From Physella acuta (Eukaryota; Mollusca; Gastropoda; Physidae): DNA of 64,000 nucleotides. The notes below the pieces were generated by a model. That model had not been told where the DNA came from. It searched no databases and was given only the letters and a program-made list of their open reading frames with translations. The first letter of the stretch is position 1; each line of letters starts with the position of its first letter. The position numbers and the translations under genes are program-made. The stretch spans positions 248,001 to 312,000 of the forward strand of contig NW_026733077.1 in NCBI RefSeq assembly GCF_028476545.1, read 5' to 3'. This document shows positions 22,165 to 34,925 of this stretch, piece after piece.

Positions 22165-24569
22165 CCTGCCTGCAAATCGGCATATTTTGCAAAACAAATA
22201 TTTAAAAAGATATAGAATTATTTATAAAAATACATATTGTATCAATCATCACAAATGACTTGGTCTTACTAGGTAAAATATTTTTTAAATACAATATTTA
22301 TACAAATAAAAATCTATCTCAATCAACATGTTCAAAATAAACCAAAGTAAACTTGTGATAACTTACCTGATTCAAGTTTGAGAGGATTCACCCAGTTCTG
22401 GCCACTGAAGCAGATTAGATGCTTGTATTATAACACTTGTGATATACTGATTGCAAATTTTTTCAGTTTTAGTCCTGGAGATCCATGTTGTAGGCATAGA
22501 CTGTTAAACCTGGATAGTAATATTATAGAAGTAAATTATATCTAGTATAAGTATAATATAAATATTTAAAAAATAAATGACACTAAATTATATTTATCAT
22601 CATTGGAAATAAAAGTGGTACAATTAAGTTATAAAAAAACAAATTATAAAATTTAAAGCAGCTTATTAATAATTGTCACACCTTTTCCTGCTTTTATGTC
22701 AAATGTAAGAGGTAATAGAGAAAGAACATCTTGTGTCATTTAGTATGCTGTAGTCTTATTACTGGTAAAAATCAGATCTTCCCTTTTTTTGGGTGAACCT
22801 GTAAAAGAGAAATTACAACATGCATAAACACAATGAATTTCATATCTAATCCTCAACTAGTTATCACCCCAATCCTAACCTCATTTTTTAAAACCAATTT
22901 CTAAATATGTTTTCAGAACAAATTTATATTAAGTCTACCTATTTTAATGTTCAGAATACTAATAGTTATCAAAACTACTTCCAGTTGAAATTCAAGATAC
23001 CTTTATAAAAAGTTATTAGGCTGCTACATCTGAAAACTAAGGTCAATGCAAAGACTTCCAAATTAACGATAAGTAGGCTTGTATAGATATTGTATATAAT
23101 TACTAGCCCAATAGTATTACTCTACGACCAATGTATAGGACAATGTATCAGACCTAATTCCTATAATTAGGCCTACTAATTATTAAATAATTAATAGATC
23201 TAACAGTAGGATAATTACAATTATGAGCCTTAGCTGACATAGAGAGCTGAATACTGAACAAAACATTTTTAAAAATTATGGTAAGCTAAGTGAGTTGAAT
23301 TATTTTATTTAGATATAATATACTCTATAGTGATAACCGCAGAGTAGCATATAATCATAATTTAAAATTAAATCTATACGCAACATTAAGCCTCTGCCTT
23401 GTTGCCTAATTAAAAACTAAAGCCTATTAAGCCTTTTCCTAATAAGCCTTTGGCCTAATTTAATAACTTTGCCTATATAATATATAAGTAAGCTAAACTA
23501 CTTGTAAGACCTAATAGACTAATGACTAAGAGAGTGCAGGCCCCTATCCGATATTATATAATATATGCTCTCGATATCATAATATCTAACACTGATTACA
23601 TTAATTTACATAAGAATTTTAGATCTCCAATACATAGGCCTAGGTCCTAAATAAATTATTTTTGTTTATTGAGCCCTTAATGTATAAGATATGATCTGTT
23701 TTTTTAATAAAAATAAGCCTATACTACCTATACAATACACACATGACATTTTTGTTCATTGCTCATGATTCTCAGTCTGAACTAGTGATTTATCTAATAT
23801 CTAGATTCTAGTACTACTTTAGGCCTATTTAATTATTTATTAGTAGGCTGAATAAAATCTAAAGCTATCCTTTATTACTATATTGGCCTATATTATAGGC
23901 CTATTATTCTATAATTAATTTATGTTTTCTTTCAATACATAGTAGATTCTGTGGTACCTCAACATTCTAGTGCCTGGACATACGAGATTTTTTAAATACG
24001 CGCAGTTGAGTGAGTAATCGCTTTGAGTTACAAGCAAAATTTGAGATACCATATTCTGTGGCTTTCACAGTTCATGAAAAAGAAATACCCCAAAAAGATG
24101 CAAATGATTATTCATCGCAGCTACTTAATTTTAATAATATGCGTCTTACTCATATTTGCAGCATTATGAAAGGGAGAAAGAAATTAACTTCCTGAACAAG
24201 TTTTATTTTAAGCTACCAGCACATAAAAGTGACTTAAATAAAGCAGTGCAAAAAAAGAAGAAAAAGCTGTCACGAAAATTAGAGAATCTCGGTCTTACTT
24301 AAGCTAACGTAGACGTAATAATTTTATTTAGTATTAGTACTTAGGCCTTACGTTTAAGTCTTAAGCGCCAAGTGCAACAATGCTCAGTGAATTTTAGCCA
24401 TGTTCCATTAAGTTTAAGAATAATGTGTAGGCCTAATGTGTAGCTTTAGTAATTTTTAGACCTAAGCCTAAGCTTGTACATACAGATCTAGATCTACAAA
24501 CAATTTGATATAGATTGTAGAAGAGATTTAAAATTGAATAGATCCAAAAGGACAGCTATGCCACGGAAA
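21070..24569. other. AT-rich stretch with isolated exon-like pieces, minus strand
   Basis: No complete gene. On the minus strand, two splice-bordered pieces appear: 21960-22024 (see own entry) and 22371-22408 (acceptor ctgcttcag, donor gtaagtta). Their reading frames do not join cleanly. From 23100 to 24000 the words taggcct, ggccta and aggcctaat recur, and ggtacctcaacattctagtg at 23950 resembles end sequences of Tigger/pogo-type elements. A TA array lies at 22098-22150. Confidence 0.4.
21960..22024 (-). CDS. Possible internal exon of an unknown gene
   Basis: A 65-nt piece lies between an acceptor (ctgctcaacag) and a donor (aag|gtaaat). Read in the phase beginning GAA CTA, it gives ELGIPNERQADTVDVQKSLY without a stop. 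I do not recognise the peptide. The neighbouring candidate exon at 22371 does not share a usable frame, so this is weak. Confidence 0.25.
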
Positions 24570-24870
24570 TAATTCTCTTTCTATTCTAGATCTAGAATCT
24601 ATTAGATCTAGATCTCTAGTGCTACTGAAAAATTACTAGATCTAGATCTAGATTCTAGATCTAGATTCTAGATCTAGATTCTAGCTAGATCTCTGATCTA
24701 GATCTATCATTTACTTACGAGGCACTAGGCATACTTTTAACTTTTCTCTCTAGTCAATAATGTAGATTTCTATATTCTAGATCTAAATTTAAATCTAGAT
24801 CTTGCAGATTTGCGTAGGTTATACATCTGTGTAAATCGTTGATCAAGTAGATCTAGATCTAGAGGATCTA
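24570..24870. repeat. Palindromic (CTAGAT)n / AGATCT-TCTAGA tract
   Basis: Dense, irregular repetition of ctagat, tctaga and agatct, for example ctagatctagatctagattc. Every unit is a restriction-like palindrome. A second such tract lies inside the Helitron at 43560-43740. Confidence 0.85.
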
Positions 24871-25129
24871 GATTTGGACTAGCTCTCGTCAAAACAAAAT
24901 GGCTGGAATCTTCAGTTACATTTCTCGTTTCGTTTCTTTTTTTTAACCATAAAATATAGAGTCTTCGGAGTTTTGAGTTTTTTATTAATTCTCTACGACA
25001 GTCTCGTTTGAGAACGATTGGAAGGGTCTTATTCTCATTGACACTATTGGAGAGAAACTCAACGTTTTTGTCGTTGAGACAATACGCATGGGGTGCATTT
25101 TCAACACAATTAAATATTGCAACAAAAGA

Positions 25130-25285
25130 TTCCACCACCTCTGATAGGCACCTAACTCACGTTAGAGAAAGAAAATGCCCATGGGCGTTGTGCTAACCTC
25201 ACTATCTCTTCATATGCCACAGGATAGGTGAACTCTACTTCACTCGCCACATGATCCGTCAGGTTCGAAAAGGGAACTTCGTTTT
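25130..25285 (+). repeat. tRNA-derived SINE, 3' part
   Basis: Begins within the body: cacctctgataggcaccta, actcacgttagagaaagaaa, atctcttcatatgccaca. It ends gatccgtcaggttcgaaaag ggaac. The promoter half is absent, as in 5'-truncated copies. Confidence 0.7.
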
Positions 25286-25539
25286 TTTTTTCTTGGTTAA
25301 AAATGATAACATTTGCATAACATTTAGTATACTATATTTTCATGATGCGCTATAAAATAGTTAATTATGTAAAAGAACTTGTCGTTATTTTTTACATTTT
25401 TTACTAGTTTTAATTTGCTTTTGAATGTGAAGGCGCAAAACTGTTTTAAAAAGGGTAAAGATTAACACAGTTATATCAAATCTAATAGAGCTGGATTCAG
25501 TATACTTTACACCTTTGCAATAACACACATATGCAATGA

Positions 25540-26511
25540 TTATTGTATCTTCTGCACGTGTTTACTAAACAAATCACGGAATTTGGAGATGTATTTGAGG
25601 TAAATTAAAACATTCCCACAACAAAATAACACTGGCACATGTGTACTAGTACATCGAGAGCCTCGTATAATCGTCCATACTTTCCGAATAGCGATAACTC
25701 TGGGAATAGTAGCAGCGGTGGATGGAGACACACCCTTGGCGTGTTGCAAACGATGTACGCTAGACAGAGAACAAAAAGCTGCTGGGTAATTCTGATCTCT
25801 TTGCTGCTTAATTTAAATTTTCTCGGTTGTTGAGATGGACTATTTTGTTTGTTTCTACGGTTTGTGTTTTTAACTGAAGACGCTAAACCTTCCCTGGTGT
25901 GTTGTCGAAATTTGAGGGCTTTTGTTAGAACAATTTTCATAGAAATGGCGGAGATGAGCAAAACTATTAGGACAAAGTTTGTTAAAAGAAGCCCTGTCAT
26001 CGTTCAAATGACATCAGTCACCAAATGCCATGTAGGTGATGTCCAAAATAAAGCTCTGGCTGTGTTAGTTTTTATATCAGGTTGAGGAATTATACCCATG
26101 AAGGCGAAAATAGGAACTTCAACGAAGAAGATGAATGTTGCCGATCGTTATCATCGCGCAGTGGTAGAATTCGCTGCCCGCAAGCTCCAAGTAAAAATCT
26201 ACACTATACGGGTCCACGGGAAAGTAGGTTTTATAACCGCTCGTCAATTCAACACAGGCAAAAGTGCAGGAGATCGACCCTGCTGATTCACATACAAGAA
26301 ATAATAAATCACAGACAGATAGAAAGAAGAACGATAAGGTGATTCCGTCTTTGAGACCCATAGCGACAAATGTCCTTATCGTCATAGCGTTGCCTATGAT
26401 TCCTACAAGGGCGATAATTCCACGACAAAGGCAGATAACTAAGCTGACTAAAGTTACGTTATCCTGCTTTGAAATCGCTGGAGCGAGTAACGAGTCGATT
26501 ATTCCAGACAT
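25540..26511 (-). pseudogene. Class A GPCR pseudogene, chemosensory/FMRFamide-receptor-like
   Basis: The N-terminal piece (26511-26122) shows TM1 with GIIGNAMTIRTF and TM2 with SVCDLLFL. The C-terminal piece (26000-25605) shows TM5, a basic loop, and TM6 with RITQQLFVLCLAYIVCNTPR, then TM7. The TM3-DRY-TM4 segment is missing: only about 120 bp separates the two parts. The junction also changes frame, an in-frame TGA precedes TM5, and the tail after TM7 (YLKYISKFRDLFSK) is in another frame. The single-exon layout and TM wording resemble the expanded chemosensory receptors of gastropods. It is a dead copy; a living relative should exist elsewhere in the genome. Confidence 0.75.
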
Positions 26512-26999
26512 GATTGTCTCTCTACAGCGTCTGAACGTTTATGTGAACCTGATGTTATAATTTTAGGTAATGTCTTTGTTGCAGAACAAATTCCCCAACA
26601 ATTATATGTTTTTCTGTGAAAAAAAAGTACACTCAGTTTAAAACTGTTACTGCAGTATAACTACGACATGCCAACTACGACTGATCAACTGTTAAAACAC
26701 AACAAAATACCTTGTCGTTGTTTAAATAGTTTACAATTGTCTACTAAAAAAAAAAGTTGCATGATTTTTCTAGTTTAGGCATGCCTAATTTGTGCGAGCG
26801 AAAATTCACAAATTGATTGTCTTGTTAAGTACCAATATCGTAAGATGCATCTTCGAGGAATTTTTATTTTTGATCGATTTTACCGGCTCGTTCTGCTATT
26901 TGAACATAATTTTCTTTAGGTGTTTACAGATTTTTAGTTATACCTACAGGATTTAATTCAATTTATACCACTACTAATCTAAACTTAAATTTATATTAA
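26512..26999. other. Gene-free stretch upstream of the GPCR fossil
   Basis: AT-rich; no promoter element or repeat boundary could be supported. Confidence 0.45.
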
Positions 27000-28434
27000 C
27001 CCTTTATTTACGGAATTATGTTCTGAATAAGATTTTTACTAAAGCAATGTGTTACTATATTGCTTTTGGCACATTCAAAGCATATGTCGAAGGAAATTTC
27101 GTTTCATAAATTTTTAATGGCCCAAACAGATATTGGTACTTATAAGTACCGTCAGTAATCTAGGACATTTTTTTTCAAAAAGAAATTTTTTTACAAAACA
27201 GGAACAAACGATACAATTTATTAACTAATAACATGGCAATCATCATAACAATCACATTTTGTAATTTTTACACATAAATACAGCACAAAAGTATATTTTG
27301 AGTACGATTTTTACTGGATTTTCTATTGGAACACATCTTAGACCTCATACACAGCAAAAGTAGTCGACATGTCATGCTCCCTCAATCTTGTCTGTGGTCT
27401 TTCTGGTGTAGCAACGGTTGCCAGAATGAAATGCTTTTGCTGGAAGCTTCCATTAACTAGTACCATGAGCCGCATAAACAAACATAAGCCTAGTCATTCA
27501 GACTAGTATAATTGTAGCCTACTAGAATGTTATGACAAGTCTACACTACAGTGCAAAGTTCATAAATAAAAGTGAGCTCAATGTGTTTAGGATAGCCGTA
27601 GTGGATTACTCTTTTCTGTTTACTGATTAAAATTTACCTTATAGATCTATACTATATGCAGAAGTATGGACTATTACCAGTCTACAGGTATACATTACGT
27701 AAATGCTAGTTATTGTTGGCAAGACAGTTTATTGCAGTAAATATAACTAACAAATTAAATCTAACTACTAGAACTAGGCTTTGGTATACAAATGCAGTAA
27801 ACTAAACCTTGTAAACGAGCCTGCAACTGATCCCTTTATTCTTGTTATTTTTTACTAATAGAAATTAACATGTAATTACAATATTTCTTAGGTAATGCTT
27901 ATGCAAACCTTCTTATAAATGTGTAAATATCATTTTTTGAGTACATTTCGATAATTTATTATCAAGACAATATTTATGTAACTCCACCTAACAAATTTGC
28001 CATTTTCTTAAAATCCTAAAAAAATGACCGTGTGCCCTGACGGTACTTATAAGTCCACTTGTAAACATCGATCTAATACAAAGACAATTTGATTAAAATT
28101 GTATAACTAGAAGTTAAACGCGTTTGCCTGACTATTGAAGGTGCCAATAAAAAATATTTGGGATTGAAAACTTGAAAAATAAGGTAAAACAAAGGGAATT
28201 CAGGAACGTGTGTGAGAACTGTACAGAACAATTGTGAACTACCGATATAGCAAGACATTGAAAATGGTGCCACACAATTAATTTAAAAAAAACATTGATA
28301 CCTCCGACTACATGCGACTCAGGGGAGATAATACTATTAATTACCTCAATAATTTTTAAAATTCGTATTAAATTAAAAATAATACAGGCACTTAATTAAA
28401 GTGGTACTTATAAGTACCGTCAGTAGATAAAGGG
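27000..28434. mobile_element. TTAA-flanked non-autonomous element
   Basis: TTAA at 26996-26999 and 28435-28438 flank ends CCCTTTATTTACGG and, in reverse complement, CCCTTTATCTACTGACGG. Both ends hold a ggtacttataagtaccgtca block (27133-27152 and 28403-28422), which contains the palindrome ggtacttataagtacc. A third partial copy lies at 28039. TTAA duplication with CCCT ends is piggyBac-like. At 1435 bp it has no transposase frame. Its ends do not match the proposed right end of the piggyBac at 8.4-10.8 kb, so another transposase must have moved it. Confidence 0.75.
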
Positions 28435-28463
28435 TTAAATAAACCGGGAGTGATCTCCCCTAA

Positions 28464-29564
28464 ACTTTCTCGAATATTCTTATCTTTATATATAATTCTC
28501 TTCTGGGAGCCGTTAGAAAACAAGCTGCGAGCGCCTCCTTGCAGTCCCCTCTCTTTCTCTCTATCACTATCACTACCACCTCCACCCCACCCCCACATTG
28601 TCTGGTGAGTTGTGGTCACGCTAAATGTTTACAAAGATAAATGTTTACAAATCGTAGAGCCTTAGAGCCGGATTTCTATTAGGGGCAGATAATTTAGTTC
28701 AATATTAAACTTACAGGAGGTAACTAAGAAATAACTAAGAGGAGGCTGCTTTCACGGGGGGGGAGGTGTAGGGTCGGGGTTTGGGGAAAGGGGGGGGAGG
28801 TTAGTGTTTTAAAGCAAATATTTTCAGTGGCAGCATTGGTACTGTCGAATTCACAAATTATGAATTACTGAAAAGTAGAAAATAAAACAACTAAATAGCG
28901 GCGTATGATACGCTGCGGTTCGGCTCGTATAAAATAACAGGGGATGGGAACTCGGGCTATAGACATGATTTTTAATCCATTTTAAATACTTAAAGTTTTA
29001 AAAATAGAATAAAATCTCGTAGACAAATTAATTGCACACCAAGTGAACGCCAAATAAAGAAGCGCATAATAGTGTGCAATATTATTAGTACTTTTAAAAT
29101 TTACATTAGTTTTTTGAGAAACCGGAAGTAGCGTAAAGTACTACTTTCAATCAACGAAAATTACTCAAAATTTAACAGAAGGTAGAGAATTAGATCTTTT
29201 ACTTACATGTGAAATTTCAATTATCTATCTGAAATAGTACTCAAGTTATAGGCTTTTGAAAAATTCAAAGTAGGAAAAGTACCACTTCCTGTTATCGGAA
29301 ATCGTTTAAAAGTTGATACGGATCTACGATTTTGATAAAATACTTATATATGAAATTTCATCAACCTAGCTGTAACGTTACTCAAGTTATCGTGTTTACA
29401 CACGGACAGACAGACAGACAGACAGACACACAGACATACGGACAAGATTGCAAAATTATGTTTTTCCGTATCAGTGAGGTGTAAAACGTCGAGATTTGTA
29501 AAAATCTCGATTTTTTTTTGCACGATTACAAGACTTTCTCTATACTTCGAATATACGAGAAAGT
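28464..29564. mobile_element. Helentron-like non-autonomous repeat, fuller copy
   Basis: The left end ACTTTCTCGAATATTC matches the reverse complement of the right end (ACTTTCTCGTATATTC) in 15 of 16 bases. The right end also folds on itself (actttctctata...tacgagaaagt). A short terminal repeat that recurs in a 3' hairpin, plus a CAGA microsatellite at 29400-29430, fits Helitron2/Helentron-type non-autonomous elements. No coding region. A gggagtgatctccc palindrome sits just outside the left end, as in the copy near 18800. Class assignment is inference. Confidence 0.55.
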
Positions 29565-30100
29565 AAAAATAAGTGAACAATTTTATAAAACGATATATTT
29601 ATGTAAATAAAATATTTTTTGGCGTTTATTTTAATTTGGTTTCAAACGCACAATACTAAAATGTAAATGTACATTATGGTTTTTAATAGTAGCGGTACTT
29701 TGTACATAATTATGCACATTACTAACAAATTTTAAAGAAAATCATGTTTTTCCTTTATCTACCAAGAATAAATCCATGATGCTGAGCTTTTTAAAGATAA
29801 CTATTTTCTTGTTGCCAGAGATGATTGTTGTTTTCTTTTTTTTAATTTAACCACGCCATGTTCATTATGTTGTAATTTAAATCTGGCAAATCGTCGAACG
29901 TTTTATTTGATTGCCTTACATGTAATTGTGAGCAAGCAGACTGGTGAAGTACGTGAGGACAAAAACGTGTTTGTAACGTGGTATAGAGATGTATACAAAC
30001 TTGGATGTTGTAGAACTGACATAACACATTAGGAGACCTTGGCTGCCGTCTAGGGTTTGTAAATTGTAGCAACATACCTATGAAGTTGTAAAAGTAAATA
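29565..30100. other. AT-rich gene-free stretch
   Basis: No gene or repeat recognised. Confidence 0.45.
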
Positions 30101-33100
30101 AGGGGTCGTCCATAAATGACGTCACGCTTTTTAAGCCATTTGTTTACCCCCTTCCCCCCCCCCCCTACGTCACACATCGTCACAAAAATTCAGACCCCCC
30201 CCCTAAAATGACGTCACACTCTACCCCGCCCCCCCCCCCCCAATTTACAATTTATCCTATGTTTTAAATTTGCTGTGTTTTCATCCCTTTAAAATTACCG
30301 CTCGTTGACACAGCATTAAAAATGAGCGCGCAGGACCCATTCGTGGCACCAGCAGGTAAACAGTAATACAGTGAGGTGATGTTAAAGCTGATAAGATTAT
30401 TTTTTTTTAAAATACTTAATGTAAATGTAGGTATTTCTTGCAGACATGACAACACACGTGAGAATAACTATATATTGAGTATAATATGACCTTTAATTTT
30501 CCTAGTATATTTCATTGTAGCCTATATGATGGACTTAACGGATGTCAACTCTCACAAAGCAATATAAATGTAATTGATTTTTAATAGTAAAGACTCTCAA
30601 CTAGATTATTAAATTGCGTGTTTTGCTGTTAGCGAAGAGGATGTTGAAATAGGACAAGAAATACTTTCACACTGACTTAAATCTAAGCAAGTTTTATAGA
30701 AATTTTATTAATAACGATTAAATAATAATATCAGTAACAAGTTGTACTTAACCGACGATATCTATATACATTCATATTTCTAAATCTTAGCAAGATCATT
30801 AACAGAAGTATTTAAAAAACTACTTACAACAGTATTAATATGGCAATCCTAAATTAAAAGTTGTGATATTTAATTTTAAGCTTATTCATTCTCCCATGGA
30901 GAATTAAAATGTTCCTTCATTGAATACACAGGGACGGAATTGATTTTTTTCCTGTATGGAATGGGAATTCCCTTTACATCAAGGTTTTCCTCTTCTATCC
31001 AATCTACACTCTCACCATTAATTTCATTGGCAATTATAACCATCAGTTCACGTTGGCGACGTGCAGCAACTCTCAGAGGCCTGATGCGCTGTAATGGCAC
31101 AATTGATGATTCCTGTTTGTGAGTTAAAGAATGATTGCGCAGCATAACCAATGAAGAGAAGTATGAATGACACTTCTTACAAACCCTGTCGCTGATCACG
31201 GATTGAACAGACGGACAATACAAATCATAAGGGATTGTGCGATAAGGATTTGAAGAGCGGAGAAGGATTTCATCCACTTTTATACTTTGAGCAACAAAAA
31301 GAGATGGAAATTTATGTGAAGAGCCATCTGTTGAACGCTCAGGTATTGTTAGTCCACATCTTGTTTAGGCGACTGGTAAAGGTGGAGGAAGAAATCTATC
31401 AGTTATTACGCTGAAATACGAGCTTCTTGGCTTTGAGCAACATTTACCATCCATGCATTTAACGATCTGAGTCAAATACTGGCTAGTTCTCACATGAATA
31501 TCGTGCTAACGCTGATCTTTTAAGAGCAGAGAAGTTTCAAGGAGTTCAGACTCTTCTGGATCTATGTATGCTGCCACTGTAGGAAATGTATCCACTGTCA
31601 AGTGTGACCATATTTCTGCCAAAGTGTTTCCGGCAAACTGAAAATTCTTCTTCTCTAAATCTGTGTCTATTGTGACTCCTCTTTCATCCAAATGACTGCC
31701 GTTGTGGTCATGGGGTAAAACTAATCCTGTGAGCTCATTTCTAAGTGGCGCCATTTTCTTTCAACCCTATTAAATGCACTTCTTCCTGGTGCATTTGTAG
31801 CAATGAACAAACCATCATAGTTCTGATTGAGAAAGTGGTGTATCGCAACTTTGATCACCTTTTGATACCTAGGATTTTCGTCTGGGCCACCATCAACCGT
31901 CAACACTAATATTGGTTTAACAATTTGATCCACACCGCGCTTTGTGATATCATCAAATTCATGTAAAGTAAGGAATTTTTCAAAATCAAGTCCATGACTA
32001 AGCGCTGTGGATGAGGAATGTTTACCAGATCTGATTGATATGTATGTTGGGCCGGAGTATCCAACAGCTTCTCGATTTCCCAAGGCGTTGGGCTGAATTT
32101 TTATCCCTGTATAAACTGAATGGATCAGCTTATGTCCAGCAGCCACAACCCAGTCATGGTCAGGCAAGCTCACCCTGTATTCCATGTGCATGAGCAATGG
32201 ACTCTGTTTTTTAGCTTCTGTCAACCCTAGCGGAACGCGGGCCTTGTCATCTTGACTTATAAAGCATACCTCATTCGGTCCAAGCATGGAAGCTAACTCT
32301 TCTAGGTGATGCAGTGTTGCCGCTGTAAACAAGCGATCAATGTGATATGCATGGCAATCGTTTTGCGCTCTGATCAGTTTTACTGGGACCGTCGATACAT
32401 GTCGTTGCCCTTCATGAGAAGAAGTACGTCTTGGCAACAGTCGAAGGTACAGCCCACTTCTACTAATTATAAACCCATGCTGTTTTAACTGATCAGTTAG
32501 CTGATCTAATGTTTTAATAGTCATGTAGACTTCGTTCTGCCTCCTCTCGTGTGATGCTGATCCATGCATAGCAATGTTTATAGTTAGTTTCTAATAAAGA
32601 TGATTGATCTTCTTCAATCCCTGGCCTGCCAGAATTAGATCTAACATTCAATGTGGCGCGTAGCCCCGGATTCTCTTCAAACAAAGCATTCAGTTTTCTT
32701 TTCTTTTCATTTCGAGCTTTCTGAGATCTTATTTGATCAGATATCTTCCTCTTTAGCTTTTTTTTCCAAATCACTCTTTTTCTGTTTCTTTTCTTTAAGC
32801 TCCATGTTCTGTTCTTGCGTTAACATTCCGCGAGTTTGTCGCTCATACAAGCCGACTAGATCAGAATTCAGAATCTCAATCTCTGATTGTAAGTTTATCT
32901 GGATTGTAGCCTGCTTTGATGTTGATAGTTTGCTGATAGAGGGTTTGAAATCACTGACTTCATGAGCATCGTTCACTTTTTCATCTGACTTCAGTGACTT
33001 ATTAGTATTAGGTATTTCTTTTGCCAAATCATAGGGTGTTTTCTTGTTTGTAGATGTAGATACAGATGTTTGTTTGGCCCAAAACGTCAAAATTGAGCCT

Positions 33101-34093
33101 TTTTTATCGGCAGCAATTGCTTTTAGCTCTTGCAGCCAGACCTCCGCTTTCAAGTGCAGATCTGAATCGCTTTTTAGTTGAGTCCACTTTTCAACGACTT
33201 CTTCTTGGCAAATCTTTTTACTCTTTTTAGGATATGCCAGCACGTAGGCATCAAAAATACATTGGAACATTTTATTTTTATCCATCATTAACTGTCGATT
33301 TTTAAGCAGTATATATGAGATTATTAGATCTACCTTTCAATTGAAAAGCCTCACACAGACAAAGTTGATTCAGCAAGACACGTGTAGGCCTATTTGGGTT
33401 GATCGAATAAACACGCATCACAAGCTGACCCTACACACATCCGCTTTTGTTTTGGCCGCACCTTCAAAAATCACGTGATCTCGACCTTGGAACTGATCGT
33501 ACTACTTATTTTTCCACTAGATCGTTCAACAAGCATGAACTATCGGCATGAACACCATGATGTAAGGGAGACAAGGCGTGTCATCAAGGGCAAGAGTCGC
33601 AGCCCTAAGTGTGAACATAAGTTTTTAAATAAAATATTCGGAAAACGGGGTTTAAAGTTTTATTACGACTGCCCTACTCTGTAAACTTCAAAGAATATCA
33701 AGCATTACACTGATACCCATGCCTCACCCTCACTAGTTGATATGCTTCCGACCTTTATTCATATAGCAGTATTGACAAATTTGCATATACGGCAGTCTAC
33801 TACTCAACACACATCGTCAAATTTTAGGGCAATTTAATTAGAACAAATATATATTTCACAATCTTTTGACAACTTAGAAGTATCGCAACCAATGTAAAAA
33901 AAATTAAATTAGTATTTAGTATGTTTATTTTTCTAAAAACTAAAAAAATGCATGTTAATCAATTCGTGGAATTAAGACAACGTGACGTCACACTGTCTCT
34001 ACCCCCCCTCCCCCTCGTCACACATCTTCACAAAAGTCTGAACCCCCTCCCCCCCCCCCCCTAGGCGTGTGACGTCATTTATGGACGACCCCT
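30101..34093 (-). mobile_element. 4-kb DDE transposon with GGGGTCGTCC terminal repeats
   Basis: Left end aGGGGTCGTCCATAAATGAC followed by GTCA. Right end reverse complement aGGGGTCGTCCATAAATGAC followed by GTCA. The match is exact over about 24 bases. C-rich subterminal blocks lie just inside both ends (30150-30242 and 34000-34065). Taking the ends as GGGG...CCCC, both flanks read taa, a possible 3-bp duplication. A DDE-type protein lies inside on the minus strand. TAA duplications and GGG ends suggest PIF/Harbinger, but the protein does not look like that family. Superfamily left open. Confidence 0.7.
30882..33288 (-). pseudogene. DDE-type transposase of the 4-kb element, fragmented
   Basis: Read on the minus strand from 33288. 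The first part is a Lys/Glu-rich coiled-coil-like region (33288-32737, then 32774-32514). The core follows (32569-31721): CFISQDDKARVPLG, ILVLTVDGGPDENPRY and NAPGRSAFNRVERKW, candidates for the catalytic D, D and E. A following piece (31754-31506) begins MAPLRNELTGLVLPHDHNGS. The C-terminal piece (31277-30882) has a C2H2 finger, CKKCHSYFSSLVMLRNHSLTH read up to its His pair. The pieces overlap in different frames. Frameshifts at about 32740-32770, 32515-32570 and 31720-31755 would explain them, as would short introns. I recognise the DGGPDENPR/APGRSAFN wording from uncharacterised invertebrate proteins but cannot name the family. Confidence 0.6.
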
Positions 34094-34164
34094 AAACATA
34101 AAATATAACACTTCTTTGACTGGGCATTTTATTGTATCAATTTAATTTTTAATTAAAAATTCCT

Positions 34165-34375
34165 TTTCGGTCCAAGTGGCCTACAGGCTAGGTAAGGTAG
34201 AGTCAGCCTATGAAGATATCGTGTGGTAAGCACTTTACTTTCTTTAACGTAAGTCGGCTATCCCATCAATGTTGGGTGGACACTGGGACATGCTACGCCT
34301 CTAGTCATGGACCCGAACTCCATACTTTCGGGTCAATAGTCGATCGCTCTACAATTCGACCATGCGTTACATAGT
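34165..34375 (-). repeat. tRNA-derived SINE
   Basis: On the minus strand: a promoter-like region gtcgaattgtagagcgatcg with B-box-like gttcgggtccatgac. Then gtccacccaacattgatggg and the body cgacttacgttaaagaaagt. Weaker copy of the local family. Confidence 0.5.
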
Positions 34376-34699
34376 TTAGCTTATACAGTTCACAAATTAC
34401 CCATTGTAATAAATAGATTAATACGTCCAAGTTTAGTAGTTTAGAACAAACGTTCGCAGATGACGTTAAGTGTATAGTACTTCTCTTGCACTTACTTAAG
34501 AATTCTCGCCATTACACTAAGCATTATAAATTAAACATACTTTGTAATTAAAAAGTTAAGATTCCACTTTAGACCTAGCGATCCGTTGCGTAGGTGAAGT
34601 AGAGCTCGTCAGTTTCTTGACCTTGACTTATTGATGGATTAAGGGAAGTTACTCTGACTTTAACCCGAGTTCAAACTCCTATTAATAGCAGTGTTATAT

Positions 34700-34925
34700 A
34701 ACACCAGAGCTGGACTGGCTAACCCGTAAGACTCGAGTTCGAATCCTGGTTCAAGTCAGCAGAACATCCTTGAGTCCACCCAGCTCTGATGGGTACCTAA
34801 CTCAGGTTAGGGTAGGTAAAGGCATAGTTCTGACTACTCTTCACATGCCGAGGTCACAGAAACAAGTGAACTCTACTTTAATTGGTCGTATACGGTCATG
34901 TTTGAAAGTCACTTCACTTACTACT
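34700..34925 (+). repeat. tRNA-derived SINE
   Basis: ccagagctggactggctaac (A-box side), gactcgagttcgaatcctgg (B box), cccagctctgatgggtacct, actcaggttagggtaggtaa, cttcacatgccgaggtcaca and the tail. Close to the copy at 10855. Confidence 0.8.

Noticed and set aside
30101-34093. PIF/Harbinger assignment for the 4-kb element
   Set aside because: TAA flanks fit, but the protein motifs do not resemble that transposase; family left open.
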